Positions 19,678-29,908 of a stretch of 44,763 nucleotides of DNA are shown here, in pieces. Position 1 is the stretch's first letter, and the number at the start of each line of letters is the position of its first letter. Origin of the DNA: Flavobacteriaceae bacterium (lineage in GTDB: Bacteria > Bacteroidota > Bacteroidia > Flavobacteriales > Flavobacteriaceae); contig CANHKZ010000006.1 of assembly GCA_947461425.1 (NCBI GenBank), positions 1 through 44,763 on the forward strand. Direction: 5' to 3'. The notes under the pieces were generated by a model. That model saw only the letters and a list, made by a program, of their open reading frames with translations, had not been told where the DNA came from and searched no databases. Both the position numbers and the translations under genes were made by a program.

Positions 19678-19719
19678 AAAAACCCAACCTCATTATGAAA
19701 TCAATAATGGGGTTTTTTT
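19678..19719. terminator. Intrinsic terminator between convergent genes
   Basis: AAAACCCaACCTCATTAT ... ATAATGGGGTTTTTTT. Confidence 0.75.
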
Positions 19720-19745
19720 ATAATGGCTGGAAAGTTGTTGCTATA

Positions 19746-20828
19746 TTAAAAAGCAAACTGCAATTGTACTACAACCGTTTTCTTTTGTTCTGTATTTAAA
19801 TTACTTAGTGAAATCCCTAGTAAACGAACCGAATCTTTCATTCGTTCTTGATACAACAACTCTTTTACATTTTCAATAATCAATGCTTTATCCGCGATAA
19901 AATAAGGAACCGTTTTACTCCTGGTTTGTTGCGTAAAATCGCTGTATTTGATTTTTAAAGTAACTGTTTTTCCTGCAATGTTGTATTTTTTTAGACGACG
20001 TTCAAGACTTGAAGCAATTTTTTCAAGTTGTTCTAACATAAAGATTTCCGAAGATAAATTGGCATCAAAAGTATGTTCTGCAGCAACTGATTTTGTGATT
20101 CGGTCAGGTTTCACTTCGCTAGTATGAATCCCACGAACGACTTGATAGTAAAATGCCCCAGATTTTCCAAAATGTTTTTCTAAAAAATCCAATGATTTAC
20201 TCTTTAATTCTAATCCGGTGAAAATTCCCAATTGGTACATTTTATCCGTTGTAACTTTGCCTACACCGTAAAATTTTCGAATAGGTAATTCCTCCAAAAA
20301 TAAAATGACATCATCCGGATTGACTGTTTTTTGGCCATTCGGCTTGTTGTAATCACTCGCAATTTTAGCGACAAATTTATTAACTGAAATTCCAGCTGAG
20401 GCGGTCAAGCCAACTTCATTTAAAATTCGCAAACGAATTTCTTGCGCCAATAAGGTGGCGCTTGGATTTCCTTTTTTATTCTGGGTAACATCTAAATACG
20501 CTTCATCTAGCGAAAGCGGTTCCACCAAATCAGTATAATCATTGAAAATGCTATGGATTTTTCTAGAAATTTCTTTGTACCTATCGAAACGAGGTTTTAC
20601 AAAAATAAGTTCCGGACAGTTTTTTTTAGCCAAAACACCACTAATAGCGCTACGAACGCCAAATTTTCTCGCCTCATAACTTGCTGCAGCCACAACACCT
20701 CTGTTTTCTGAACCACCAACGGCTATCGGTTTTCCTCGCAATTCAGGATTATCCATTTGCTCCACAGAAGCATAAAAAGCGTCCATGTCAATATGAATAA
20801 TTTTTCTATGAATAGTGATTTCAGACAT
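19746..20828 (-). CDS. dinB: DNA polymerase IV
   Basis: IIHIDMDAFYASVEQMDNPELRGKPIAVGG; SLDEAYLDVT; ASAGISVNKFVAKIASDYNKPNG. Confidence 0.95.
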   Translation of the reverse strand: MSEITIHRKIIHIDMDAFYASVEQMDNPELRGKPIAVGGSENRGVVAAASYEARKFGVRSAISGVLAKKNCPELIFVKPRFDRYKEISRKIHSIFNDYTDLVEPLSLDEAYLDVTQNKKGNPSATLLAQEIRLRILNEVGLTASAGISVNKFVAKIASDYNKPNGQKTVNPDDVILFLEELPIRKFYGVGKVTTDKMYQLGIFTGLELKSKSLDFLEKHFGKSGAFYYQVVRGIHTSEVKPDRITKSVAAEHTFDANLSSEIFMLEQLEKIASSLERRLKKYNIAGKTVTLKIKYSDFTQQTRSKTVPYFIADKALIIENVKELLYQERMKDSVRLLGISLSNLNTEQKKTVVVQLQFAF

Positions 20829-20895
20829 GAGGCAAATTTATACAAAAAGGTTTAGTCAAAAAAAACTAACTTTGAAGTCAAGAATAGCATTGAAC

Positions 20896-21363
20896 ATGAT
20901 AGAAATAGAACGGAAATTTTTAGTTGTTTCCAACGCATTTAAAAGCGATGCTTTGCGCAAAAGTCATATTGCTCAGGGTTATTTAAGCGCTGTGCCAGAA
21001 CGCACAGTACGTGTGCGCATAAAAGACGAAAAAGGTTTTCTTACAATTAAAGGAAAATCCAATAAAACAGGGCTATCGCGTTTTGAATGGGAAAAAGAAA
21101 TTTTAATTTCTGAGGCTAAAGAACTGTTATTACTATGCGAAAAAGGAGTAATTGAAAAAATTAGGTATGAAATACAAGTAGGCCAACATGTATTTGAGGT
21201 AGATGAATTTAGTGGGGAAAACGAAGGATTGCTAATTGCAGAAATCGAATTACAATCGGAATCTGAATATTTTGAAAAACCAAGTTGGCTAGGACAAGAA
21301 GTAACGCAAGATCATCGCTATTACAATTCGTATTTAAGCCAAAATCCTTTTAGTAGTTGGTAA
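20896..21363 (+). CDS. CYTH domain protein
   Basis: MIEIERKFLV (ExExK signature), RVRIKDEKGFLTIKG, EVDEFSGENEGLLIAEIEL. Confidence 0.92.
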   Translation: MIEIERKFLVVSNAFKSDALRKSHIAQGYLSAVPERTVRVRIKDEKGFLTIKGKSNKTGLSRFEWEKEILISEAKELLLLCEKGVIEKIRYEIQVGQHVFEVDEFSGENEGLLIAEIELQSESEYFEKPSWLGQEVTQDHRYYNSYLSQNPFSSW

Positions 21364-21364
21364 T

Positions 21365-21853
21365 TTAGTTTTCTATAATTTCAATTTTAACACGCAACAT
21401 TCCGCTTTTTTTATTGTCAGCAAGATCCATAAAAGCTCTTTTTGTTAAATCAATTTCTCTCGAACGGACAAAAGGACCTCTGTCTGTAATTTCTACAATA
21501 ACTGATCTACCATTAGCTTCATTTGTTACCTTAACTTTTGTGCCAAAAGGCAATTTTTTGTGTGCTGCAGTATAACTACTATTATTGAATTTTTTACCAC
21601 TAGTGGTTCTTCTTCCATTAAACTTATCTGCGTAGTAGGATGCAATAGCTGATTTTTTAAAAGCCTTTAGCTCAAGTGGCTTAACTGGAATACTATCAAT
21701 TGTAACAATGTCAGTTGCTACAGTTTTGCTTTTTTTAAGGGTGTCTTTTGCAATTTTTGCAATTATAGTTTTCTGTTTATTCAGAGTGTTGGTTTGACTC
21801 CAAGCCAAGCCAGCCGATAAAACAAAACACAACAGTATCAAACCTTTTTTCAT
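21365..21853 (-). CDS. Septal ring lytic transglycosylase RlpA-like (double-psi beta-barrel) protein
   Basis: ASYYADKFNGRRTTSGKKFNNSSYTAAHKKLPFGTKVKVTNEANGRSVIVEITDRGPF. Confidence 0.93.
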   Translation of the reverse strand: MKKGLILLCFVLSAGLAWSQTNTLNKQKTIIAKIAKDTLKKSKTVATDIVTIDSIPVKPLELKAFKKSAIASYYADKFNGRRTTSGKKFNNSSYTAAHKKLPFGTKVKVTNEANGRSVIVEITDRGPFVRSREIDLTKRAFMDLADNKKSGMLRVKIEIIEN

Positions 21854-21911
21854 GTTTGCAATTTTTAATTAGAAATTGGGATAAAAAAAGCCCTTTTCAG
21901 GACTTGAGTTT

Positions 21912-22334
21912 TTAGAACCATAGACTCCAGGGAATTCTACTCAGAATTAAAACCAAACCTATTCCGTAAAAAATAGCGATAGATTGGAATTTAGCTTCAT
22001 TAGTAGCTGCTTTTTTATGTTTAGACCAACCCATAGTAATTAATACTATAGCAATGATATTGATCAAAGGATGTTCTAAAGAAGTCAATCGGTAGGCTTC
22101 ATTCTTCATTTGTCCAAAAACAGCGGACCCAAGTGGTGATAAAAAATACAATACTAAACCAACCAACAATTGAATATGAGTTACTATTAAAGCAAATAAA
22201 GCAATTTTACGATCTTTAGCTGAGAATTCTTTGTGAGATGATTTCCCAATAAAGGAATTTACTACTGCTATTACTAAAAGTAAAATAGCTAAATAGGCCC
22301 AGCCAGAGTGAAATTTTTGAATGAAATTGTACAT
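21912..22334 (-). CDS. Four-TM membrane protein of unknown function
   Basis: MYNFIQKFHSGWAYLAILLLVIAVVNSFIG... hydrophobic segments; start placed at ATG 22334. Confidence 0.7.
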   Translation of the reverse strand: MYNFIQKFHSGWAYLAILLLVIAVVNSFIGKSSHKEFSAKDRKIALFALIVTHIQLLVGLVLYFLSPLGSAVFGQMKNEAYRLTSLEHPLINIIAIVLITMGWSKHKKAATNEAKFQSIAIFYGIGLVLILSRIPWSLWF

Positions 22335-22382
22335 ATTATTTATTTTATTGAATTTCAAATATAGTAAAAAAACGGTATAAAA

Positions 22383-22417
22383 AAAACGGCAACTCCTTTA
22401 AAAAAGAGTTGCCGTTT
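22383..22417 (-). terminator. Intrinsic terminator of the TonB receptor gene
   Basis: AACGGCAACTC ... GAGTTGCCGTT followed on the minus strand by T-rich sequence. Confidence 0.85.
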
Positions 22418-22433
22418 GTAAATTACTTTAAAA

Positions 22434-25400
22434 TTATTTTCCGAAAATATATCTTAATGTGAACTGTGCAGTCCATACATCAAATACACTTGCATTTTTT
22501 TGGAAAGTATTTCTTATTAAAGTTCTAGTACCATTAGCCTCTGTTTGAGTGGCTAATTGATAATATGGAACATCAGAAACAGTAGTTCTAAAATTCAAAG
22601 GGTTTGTAGTAGTAACTCTTTGAGAAATACCCCAATCTTTGTTCAATAAATTTCCGAAATTCAAGATATCAGCTCTGAATTGAAAGTTATTTTGTTTTCC
22701 TGCAATTTTAATATAAAAATCTTGAGTTACAGAAAAATCAACTCGGTGCAACATTGGTAAAACTCTTGCGTTACGATCTACATATTGTCCTCTTTTAGTT
22801 CTCAAATAAGAATCTTGATTAATAAACCCTTCAAATGCAGCTTGTTGGTCAGCTTCACTATAAATTGTTGATACCCCGTTGCTTACAACAGTCAATGGTT
22901 GAAAACGGATTTGATCCCCTTTCAAAGGCACGTATAATAAATCATTAAAATTGGCACCATCACCATTCATATCACCTCCATAAGAGAATGAAAAAGCTCC
23001 TGTTTGTTCACCAATATATCCTAAATTAAATGAAGTAGAACCTCCGTATTTATCACCATAGTTAATTTTGTATCCAAAAATACCAACTAAACGATTAGGT
23101 GTATTGTTGTTAGAGTCTGACAACATTAAATCATTGTTACCATTTACTGATCTTGCACCAGTCCATGATCCTGCAGCAATAGATCCTGCAGACATTAAGT
23201 CAGTTGCCTTAGATCTTGTATAAGCAACAGATCCCCAAAAACCATTAGAGTATGGATACTCAAGTTTAAAAGTAGTAGAGTAAAAATAACCCTCATTTGT
23301 GTTTTCTAAAACAACAGCACTTGATACATTGTCATTGATTCTGTTTCCAGGATCGGTTCTTGCATATCTTGGTCTGTTATCAGGACCAGAAAAAGTACCT
23401 ACTGGCTTTTCTAAGTTAGCATTGTAGTAATTAATTGCATTGATATTTTTACTATAAATTCCTTCAATCGTTCCAACTAATCCAAAAGGTAATTTCTTAT
23501 CAATTGCAAAGTTAGTTTTCCATGTTTGTGGAAATTTAAAATTTCTATCTGTTAAAGCTAATTCAATTGTAGATGGCAATGTAGCCACTGCAGGTGTAAA
23601 ATATTGTTGCGGATTTGGGGTAAATCCATAACCTCCTGCTGTTAAAGCAGTACCACTTGCATCTACAAAACCAGTTAAAACTCCGTTGTTACCAACAGCA
23701 TTTGATAAAAATACAGCTGGTGGACGTCCGGTGAAAATTCCTGTACCACCACGGAATTGTGTAGTAGTATCATCATAAAGATCGTAGTTAAATCCAAATC
23801 TTGGTTCGAACAAAATTTGAGTATCTGGCATATTCCCTGTATTGAATTTTTGACCGTTAGCAAATGTTAAAGTGTTTACTAATGGGTTCTCTAACGCAGT
23901 ATTTTCAAAAGATACAGCAGTAGCTCTAATACCAAATGTTAATCTTAATTTATCGGATGGCTTGTACTCATCTTGAGCATAAGCGTCAAATTTATTGTAC
24001 TTTAATACTTGCATTGGATCTACGTTTCCTGGCAAAGCAGAATATCTAAATTGAAAACGACCTGGTAGAAGTGTAGATGGAGCATTTCCATTTGCAGCAG
24101 ATTGAGATGCAGCCGCTTTAAAATCAGCAATAGAGTTAAATATATAAACTCCGTTAGACCCTGGGAAAAACAAGTTATTTGAAATAAAACGTTCAAAATT
24201 AGCTCCCAAAACTACTGTGTGCTTCCCTAAATTTCCAGTTACATTATTTGTAAAGTGTAAAGTAGAATAATCTAATTTATTAGCATTAGTAAAAGGATCT
24301 AACCCAAGTGAAACTAATGTTGGAGCAGTAGCTGATCCGTTTCTAATATCAATTGTTGGAAAAAGACCTCCACCTTGTAATCCTCTGTCTTCGTTTTGGT
24401 AGTCATATCCTGCAATGAAGTTATTACTCCATCTATTAGAAAGTTTACTATTCAATTCTAAAACAATTGACTGAGTGTTGTCATTTTGTAAATACCCACT
24501 GTTTTTGAAAGACATTGCTTCTGCACGAGAAGTTCTATTCCCCAAACCTAAAGAGTTAGAATTAGACATTAAAATATCTGAATACGAGTCATTTTGAACA
24601 TAACGCAATGACATCTTATGATTGTCATTAATATTCCAATCTAACCTTGCTAAAAACTTAGTAGATTTACTTACTGCATCAAAATTTTCCCATGGTCCAG
24701 TTTCATATTTGAAAGTATTTTTCATGAAATCAGACAAGTCTTGCATTTGAGCAAAAGTTGGCAAAGAAACTTGTGCTCCTCCGTTAGGAGATCCAGTAGA
24801 CGTCCATGTAGTAGCTGGTTGTGTTCTTTCAACTGTTTCAAAGTTAGCAAATATGAATAATTTATCTTTGATAATAGGAGCTCCAATTCTTGCTCCTACT
24901 ATGTTTTCGTCAAACTTCCCAGAAATAACTTTCACTGGTCCAGCATCTTGACCTAAATAGGTTTTACTGTTGCTTCTGAATGAGTTGTACACAGATCCTT
25001 CGATTTCATTTGTACCACTTCGTGTAACAGCATTAATTCCTGATCCTGTAAATCCAGACTGACGCACATCAAAAGGTGCAATATTTACTTGTAACTGATC
25101 GATCGCGTCTAAAGAAATCGCAGTTGTTCCTGTTCTTCCTCCAGCTTGAGCATCATTACCTAATCCAAATCCGTTATTAAAAACAGATCCGTCAATTGTA
25201 AAATTATTAAAACGAGAATCTTGCCCTCCAAAAGATCCATTACTTCCTGCATTCGCATTGTATTTAGTAATAGAATTGATTGAACGAGAACCAATAACTG
25301 GAACTGCATTCAACTGACGATTGTTGAACGTTTGTGATGCGCCAGTTTTCCCTTTTGAAAACAAACCGCTACCATTGTTTTTAGTAATTACTACTTCTTT

Positions 25401-25736
25401 CAAAGCGTTTACTTCTTCTGCTAAAACAAAATTAACATTCGCAGAGTTTCCTAGAGGCGCGTTAATTTCTGTAATTTCAGAAGTTTTGTAACTTGGGTAG
25501 GATACTTTAACAGTATACGGCCCACCTGGTCTTACTGAAGGAATACTATATCCTCCATTAACATTAGTTTCACCATAGTATTTTGTCCCAGTTGGTGTAT
25601 GAACCGCCTGTACAGTTACTCCTGGTAACTTTTCTCCTGAATTACTCTTAACAGTACCAGTTATAGATGAACTAGTAACCTGTGAATACCCAAAAATGGA
25701 GAAGAAAAAAACAATAATTAATGTAATTTTTTTCAT
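22434..25736 (-). CDS. TonB-dependent receptor, Oar-like, with N-terminal carboxypeptidase-regulatory-like domain
   Basis: SSSITGTVKSNSGEKLPGVTVQAVHTPTGTKY; plug region NNFTIDGSVFNNGFGLG...LDAIDQLQVNIAPFDVRQSGFTGSGINAVTRSGTNEIEGSVY; barrel ending FTLRYIFGK. Confidence 0.9.
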   Translation of the reverse strand: MKKITLIIVFFFSIFGYSQVTSSSITGTVKSNSGEKLPGVTVQAVHTPTGTKYYGETNVNGGYSIPSVRPGGPYTVKVSYPSYKTSEITEINAPLGNSANVNFVLAEEVNALKEVVITKNNGSGLFSKGKTGASQTFNNRQLNAVPVIGSRSINSITKYNANAGSNGSFGGQDSRFNNFTIDGSVFNNGFGLGNDAQAGGRTGTTAISLDAIDQLQVNIAPFDVRQSGFTGSGINAVTRSGTNEIEGSVYNSFRSNSKTYLGQDAGPVKVISGKFDENIVGARIGAPIIKDKLFIFANFETVERTQPATTWTSTGSPNGGAQVSLPTFAQMQDLSDFMKNTFKYETGPWENFDAVSKSTKFLARLDWNINDNHKMSLRYVQNDSYSDILMSNSNSLGLGNRTSRAEAMSFKNSGYLQNDNTQSIVLELNSKLSNRWSNNFIAGYDYQNEDRGLQGGGLFPTIDIRNGSATAPTLVSLGLDPFTNANKLDYSTLHFTNNVTGNLGKHTVVLGANFERFISNNLFFPGSNGVYIFNSIADFKAAASQSAANGNAPSTLLPGRFQFRYSALPGNVDPMQVLKYNKFDAYAQDEYKPSDKLRLTFGIRATAVSFENTALENPLVNTLTFANGQKFNTGNMPDTQILFEPRFGFNYDLYDDTTTQFRGGTGIFTGRPPAVFLSNAVGNNGVLTGFVDASGTALTAGGYGFTPNPQQYFTPAVATLPSTIELALTDRNFKFPQTWKTNFAIDKKLPFGLVGTIEGIYSKNINAINYYNANLEKPVGTFSGPDNRPRYARTDPGNRINDNVSSAVVLENTNEGYFYSTTFKLEYPYSNGFWGSVAYTRSKATDLMSAGSIAAGSWTGARSVNGNNDLMLSDSNNNTPNRLVGIFGYKINYGDKYGGSTSFNLGYIGEQTGAFSFSYGGDMNGDGANFNDLLYVPLKGDQIRFQPLTVVSNGVSTIYSEADQQAAFEGFINQDSYLRTKRGQYVDRNARVLPMLHRVDFSVTQDFYIKIAGKQNNFQFRADILNFGNLLNKDWGISQRVTTTNPLNFRTTVSDVPYYQLATQTEANGTRTLIRNTFQKNASVFDVWTAQFTLRYIFGK

Positions 25737-25800
25737 TTTAAGTTGTTTTAATTTATTTTAGTGTTTATTTTTTGGCAAAATTATAACAATTTTATCTTTA

Positions 25801-25819
25801 AACGTTAAGACAACGTTAA
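25801..25819. promoter_or_regulatory. Duplicated palindromic octamer upstream of the TonB receptor gene (possible operator)
   Basis: AACGTTAA at 25801-25808 and 25812-25819, 11-bp periodicity. Confidence 0.35.
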
Positions 25820-25941
25820 AAAAAATAAACAATTTCGTGTTTTTTTAAACAATTATTGATTTTAGTGCAATTGATGAGTACAAATTTTTCAGTTTTTTAT
25901 AACTTAAGCAGAAATAAGAAGATAGCATTCTGCTCTATAAC

Positions 25942-25969
25942 AAAAAAGCGATTGGAGGAATCCAATCGC
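25942..25969 (-). terminator. Intrinsic terminator downstream of pgi
   Basis: GCGATTGGA-ggaa-TCCAATCGC with A6/T6 flank on the minus-strand 3' side. Confidence 0.85.
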
Positions 25970-25993
25970 GTTTATAATGTAAAAAAATATAAT

Positions 25994-27637
25994 TTACTTG
26001 TTTTTTAAAAAATGGTTCAAAAGAAATGATGTAGAACTATCGTGATGATTAAGCGTTTTACTGTTGATTTCATCCAAAATGGAATTGGCCAACTGTTTCC
26101 CTAATTCTACTCCCCATTGGTCAAAACTAAAGATATTCCATATGATCCCTTGCACAAATATTTTATGCTCATACATCGCAATTAGAGAACCTAACGATTG
26201 GGGTGTTAATTTTTGAATTAACAAAGTATTAGTGGGTTTGTTTCCTTCAAATACTTTAAAAGGCAACAATGTCGCTGCTTTTTCCTTAGGCAAACCTTGT
26301 TTGTCAAATTCGGCTTGCACTTGGGCATGGGTTTTGCCATGCAATAAGGCTTCCGTTTGCGCAAAAAAGTTAGACATTAATTTGTCATGATGATTATCAT
26401 CTCCATATAAGGGCTTCACAAATCCAATAAAATCAGCCGGAATAACTTTTGTGCCTTGGTGAATCAATTGGAAAAAGGCGTGTTGCGAATTAGTTCCTGG
26501 TTCTCCCCAAATAATCGTTCCGGTTTGATAGTTGACAGGTTTGCCATCACGACCCACACTTTTACCATTACTTTCCATGGTTCCTTGTTGCAAATAAGGG
26601 GCTAGTTTTTGTAAATACTGTGTGTACGGAATCAACGCTTCGCTTTCAGCGCCAAAGAAATTATTGTACCAAACACTTAATAAAGCTAAGGTTACTGGAA
26701 TATTTTTATCAAAATCAGCAGTCTTAAAGTGCTCATCCATTTCATTGGCTCCGCCCAATAAAGCATTATAGTTTTCAAATCCTACTGCCAAACTAATCGA
26801 AAGACCTACTGCGCTCCATAATGAAAAACGACCTCCGACCCAGTCCCACATGGGAAAAACATTGTCTGGATTAATTCCAAACTCAGTTACTTTGTCTAAA
26901 TTAGTAGAAACCGCCACAAAATGTTGGGCTACATCTTCTTGATTAGCTGATTTCAAAAACCATTCTTTAATAGTTTCTGAGTTAGTTAAAGTCTCTTGTG
27001 TAGTAAACGTTTTAGAAACAATGACAAATAAAGTGGTTTCTGGATTTATTTTTTTAATAATTTCATTTACATGATCTCCATCTACGTTGGAAACAAAATG
27101 AATATTCAATTGATTTTTATAAAACTGTAAAGCCTCTACTGCCATAGCTGGACCTAGATCAGATCCTCCAATACCAATATTAACTATATCTGTAAAAGCT
27201 TTGTTTGTATATCCTTTTTGCTGACCCGATACTACTTTATTAGTAAAGGCTTTGATTTTATTCTTAACCGCATACACTTCCGGCATTACGTTTTGGCCAT
27301 CTACATTAATAACCTCAGATTCTTTGGCACGCAAAGCAGTATGCAAGACCGCTCTGTTTTCGGTTTGATTGATTATTTCTCCACCAAAATAAGAAGCGAT
27401 AGCCTCTTTTAATCCAACTTGATTAGCCAATTCCAACAACAAAGTCATTGTTTCTTGATTGATTCTATTCTTAGAATAATCCAAAAGAAAATCATTCCAT
27501 TTCAAATTGAATTTTTCAACGCGTGATGCATCTGCTTGAAATAATTCTTGCATGTTTGTCTTTGCTATTGCAGTATAATGTTGTTGCAATTTTGCCCAAG
27601 CAGCAGTTTGAGTTGGGTTGATTGTTTGTAAAGCCAT
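25994..27637 (-). CDS. pgi: Glucose-6-phosphate isomerase
   Basis: [36 protein letters not shown]; start at ATG 27637. Confidence 0.96.
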   Translation of the reverse strand: MALQTINPTQTAAWAKLQQHYTAIAKTNMQELFQADASRVEKFNLKWNDFLLDYSKNRINQETMTLLLELANQVGLKEAIASYFGGEIINQTENRAVLHTALRAKESEVINVDGQNVMPEVYAVKNKIKAFTNKVVSGQQKGYTNKAFTDIVNIGIGGSDLGPAMAVEALQFYKNQLNIHFVSNVDGDHVNEIIKKINPETTLFVIVSKTFTTQETLTNSETIKEWFLKSANQEDVAQHFVAVSTNLDKVTEFGINPDNVFPMWDWVGGRFSLWSAVGLSISLAVGFENYNALLGGANEMDEHFKTADFDKNIPVTLALLSVWYNNFFGAESEALIPYTQYLQKLAPYLQQGTMESNGKSVGRDGKPVNYQTGTIIWGEPGTNSQHAFFQLIHQGTKVIPADFIGFVKPLYGDDNHHDKLMSNFFAQTEALLHGKTHAQVQAEFDKQGLPKEKAATLLPFKVFEGNKPTNTLLIQKLTPQSLGSLIAMYEHKIFVQGIIWNIFSFDQWGVELGKQLANSILDEINSKTLNHHDSSTSFLLNHFLKNK

Positions 27638-27736
27638 TGTGTTTGTAGTTGTTTTTATTTTCGAAGCAAAAATACTCAAATTAGTTTGAATTCAGTTGGG
27701 CACCTAATCCTATTCTTTTTTTGTTCAAAAATGGAT

Positions 27737-28960
27737 TTATAAATTGGCAACACTATCCAACTCTCTTTTAAGCGGTTCGATTTGTTTCAAGAAGCGGGTT
27801 TTAGAAGCTCCTAACATGGACTCGCCAGTAGGTAATTTTAAACGAAGTGCATCCACTTGAACGCCATTTTTCCAAAATCGATAACACACATGTGGTCCTG
27901 TTGCTAAACCTGTACTTCCCACCCTTCCTATTATTTGTCCTTGCGTAACATATTGACCTCGACGAACCAAAATTTTGGACATGTGTAAATATTGGGTCGA
28001 GAAAGTACCGTTATGTTTCACTTTTACAAAATTTCCATTTCCTGTTGTGTATCCTGTTTGTTCAACTATTCCTGCGGCAGTAGTTGTTATAGGTGTTCCA
28101 GTAGGTGCTGCATAATCTGTTCCTTTGTGCGCTTTCCAAATCCCTTGAACGGGATGCAATCTATTGGAACTATACCTAGAGGTAATTCTACTAAATTTGA
28201 TTGGGGTTTTCAAGAAGAAGTTTTTCAAGGTTTTCCCTTCATCATCATAGTATTCAAATTTTCCTGACGTTTTTGAGGCAAATGGGAAAGCGTACACAAT
28301 TTTACCTTTGTATTCAAAAAAAGCCGCTTCAAGACTGTCTACGCCATCGTAAATGGAATCGTTAATATACCTTTCGGTAAAAGTCAAAGCAAATCGATCG
28401 CCTTTTTTTAATTTAAAAAAGTCAATTGACCAGGCGTATATTTTTGTGATTTTACTCGCTAATGACCCTTCTACTTTGGCACTCTCTAATGTTTCAGAAA
28501 GAGAACTTTTTAAAACTCCGCCAATAGTTCTTCTTTTGATTGTAATGGGTTTTGTTTTTTTATACGCCACTACCGATGTGTCGCGTAGATCCACCACATA
28601 ATAATTTACTGCATCAGGCTGGTAAATAAAAACTTGTAATTTATTTTTTTTGTGTTTTGAACGAAGTAAAACATAGGGTTTATTGAAGCGCATAATTCGG
28701 ACATTAAAGCTGTCTTTTACTTTTTCAATAATATCATATACCTTTATTGTACCAATATTTTGCTTTTCGATGATACTTCCAAAAGTATCTCCTTTTTTAA
28801 TAGTGTCGTGAACCACATTGAATTCTGAATACACAAACCCAAATTCGCTTTTTTTAGTACTTTTTTGTTCCTGCAAATCAGCTGCATTCTCTTGTTTTTG
28901 AGTGCAGGAAAACAAGAGAATAACTAAAAATAAAGAAAAGTAGCAGGTGATTTTTTTCAT
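27737..28960 (-). CDS. M23 family metallopeptidase lipoprotein
   Basis: Lipobox LLFSC; LHPVQGIWKAHKGTDYAAPTGTPITTTAAG; VKHNGTFSTQYLHMSKI; GSTGLATGPHVCYRFW. Confidence 0.93.
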   Translation of the reverse strand: MKKITCYFSLFLVILLFSCTQKQENAADLQEQKSTKKSEFGFVYSEFNVVHDTIKKGDTFGSIIEKQNIGTIKVYDIIEKVKDSFNVRIMRFNKPYVLLRSKHKKNKLQVFIYQPDAVNYYVVDLRDTSVVAYKKTKPITIKRRTIGGVLKSSLSETLESAKVEGSLASKITKIYAWSIDFFKLKKGDRFALTFTERYINDSIYDGVDSLEAAFFEYKGKIVYAFPFASKTSGKFEYYDDEGKTLKNFFLKTPIKFSRITSRYSSNRLHPVQGIWKAHKGTDYAAPTGTPITTTAAGIVEQTGYTTGNGNFVKVKHNGTFSTQYLHMSKILVRRGQYVTQGQIIGRVGSTGLATGPHVCYRFWKNGVQVDALRLKLPTGESMLGASKTRFLKQIEPLKRELDSVANL

Positions 28961-28969
28961 TGTGATGTC

Positions 28970-29908
28970 CTATAGTTTTTCGGATTCACCCCAATTGGTC
29001 AATTCATCTGTTGACCATAATTCAGGAAAAAAGATTCTACGTTGGTATTTTGGATGCATGTATTTTTTCCAATCGCTGCCGCCAGTTGCTGCCCCATCTC
29101 CTATGCCACTATGATCAATATATTTCATTGCTACATTTAAATGTTGCATGACCCATGTAATATTTACAGTATGATCAAAATGACGCATAGCTTTAATTAA
29201 TTCCTGATTTTTTTGCTCATCCAAAGGGAGTTGTTGGAACTTTTGCCAAATATTAATGGTATTGTATTCTTGCATATGACTCAAAAAAACGTTTTTATAT
29301 TTTCGCTCAAATTCTTCTAAAAAAAATGATTTTTTTCCAGTGGTATAATTTTTTCCAGCCGCTTGCCAATACAAGTGATCAAAAGCAAATTCGTACGAAG
29401 TAGTTCTATCAATAGAATCTCTATAACGATAATCGATAAGGTTGATTAAATCTGTAGCACAAAATTCTATTAATCGGTATTGTGCGCTTTGAAAACCACT
29501 TGCAGGGGTTAGCGTATTTCTAAATTTCATGTATTGTTCCACTTCCATTCCATTTTCCATAATTTCAAAAGAAGTGGTAAGCATTTCAAAATAACGGGTA
29601 ATTCGTTCTAAACGTTCTGAAAAAAAAGAAGCACTACTATTTTCAGAGTACGAAATTTGACGCATTTCCCATAAAATCATTTTGAAAATCAATTCATTGA
29701 CTTGGTGGTACATAATAAATACCATTTCGTCTGGTAAAGTTGTTCGTTGTGTTTGTAAACTCAACAGAGCATCTGTTTGAATATAATCCCAATACGTAAT
29801 TGGTTTTGACCAAAACAATCCCTCTAACTGTGTTTCTGTTTTTTGATTGATTGCTTTAAATTTTAAATCTATTTGATTTAAAATAGTTTCATGTCTAGTA
29901 TTAGTCAT
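28970..29908 (-). CDS. Tryptophan 2,3-dioxygenase family protein (divergent)
   Basis: MVFIMYHQVNELIFKMILWEM; NTLTPASGFQSAQYRLIEF; HFDHTVNITW; GDGAATGGSDW. Confidence 0.82.
   Translation of the reverse strand: MTNTRHETILNQIDLKFKAINQKTETQLEGLFWSKPITYWDYIQTDALLSLQTQRTTLPDEMVFIMYHQVNELIFKMILWEMRQISYSENSSASFFSERLERITRYFEMLTTSFEIMENGMEVEQYMKFRNTLTPASGFQSAQYRLIEFCATDLINLIDYRYRDSIDRTTSYEFAFDHLYWQAAGKNYTTGKKSFFLEEFERKYKNVFLSHMQEYNTINIWQKFQQLPLDEQKNQELIKAMRHFDHTVNITWVMQHLNVAMKYIDHSGIGDGAATGGSDWKKYMHPKYQRRIFFPELWSTDELTNWGESEKL

Noticed and set aside
23675-23863. Same-strand alternative-frame ORF inside the TonB receptor
   Set aside because: Alternative frame of an intact, well-supported CDS; no evidence for a frameshift
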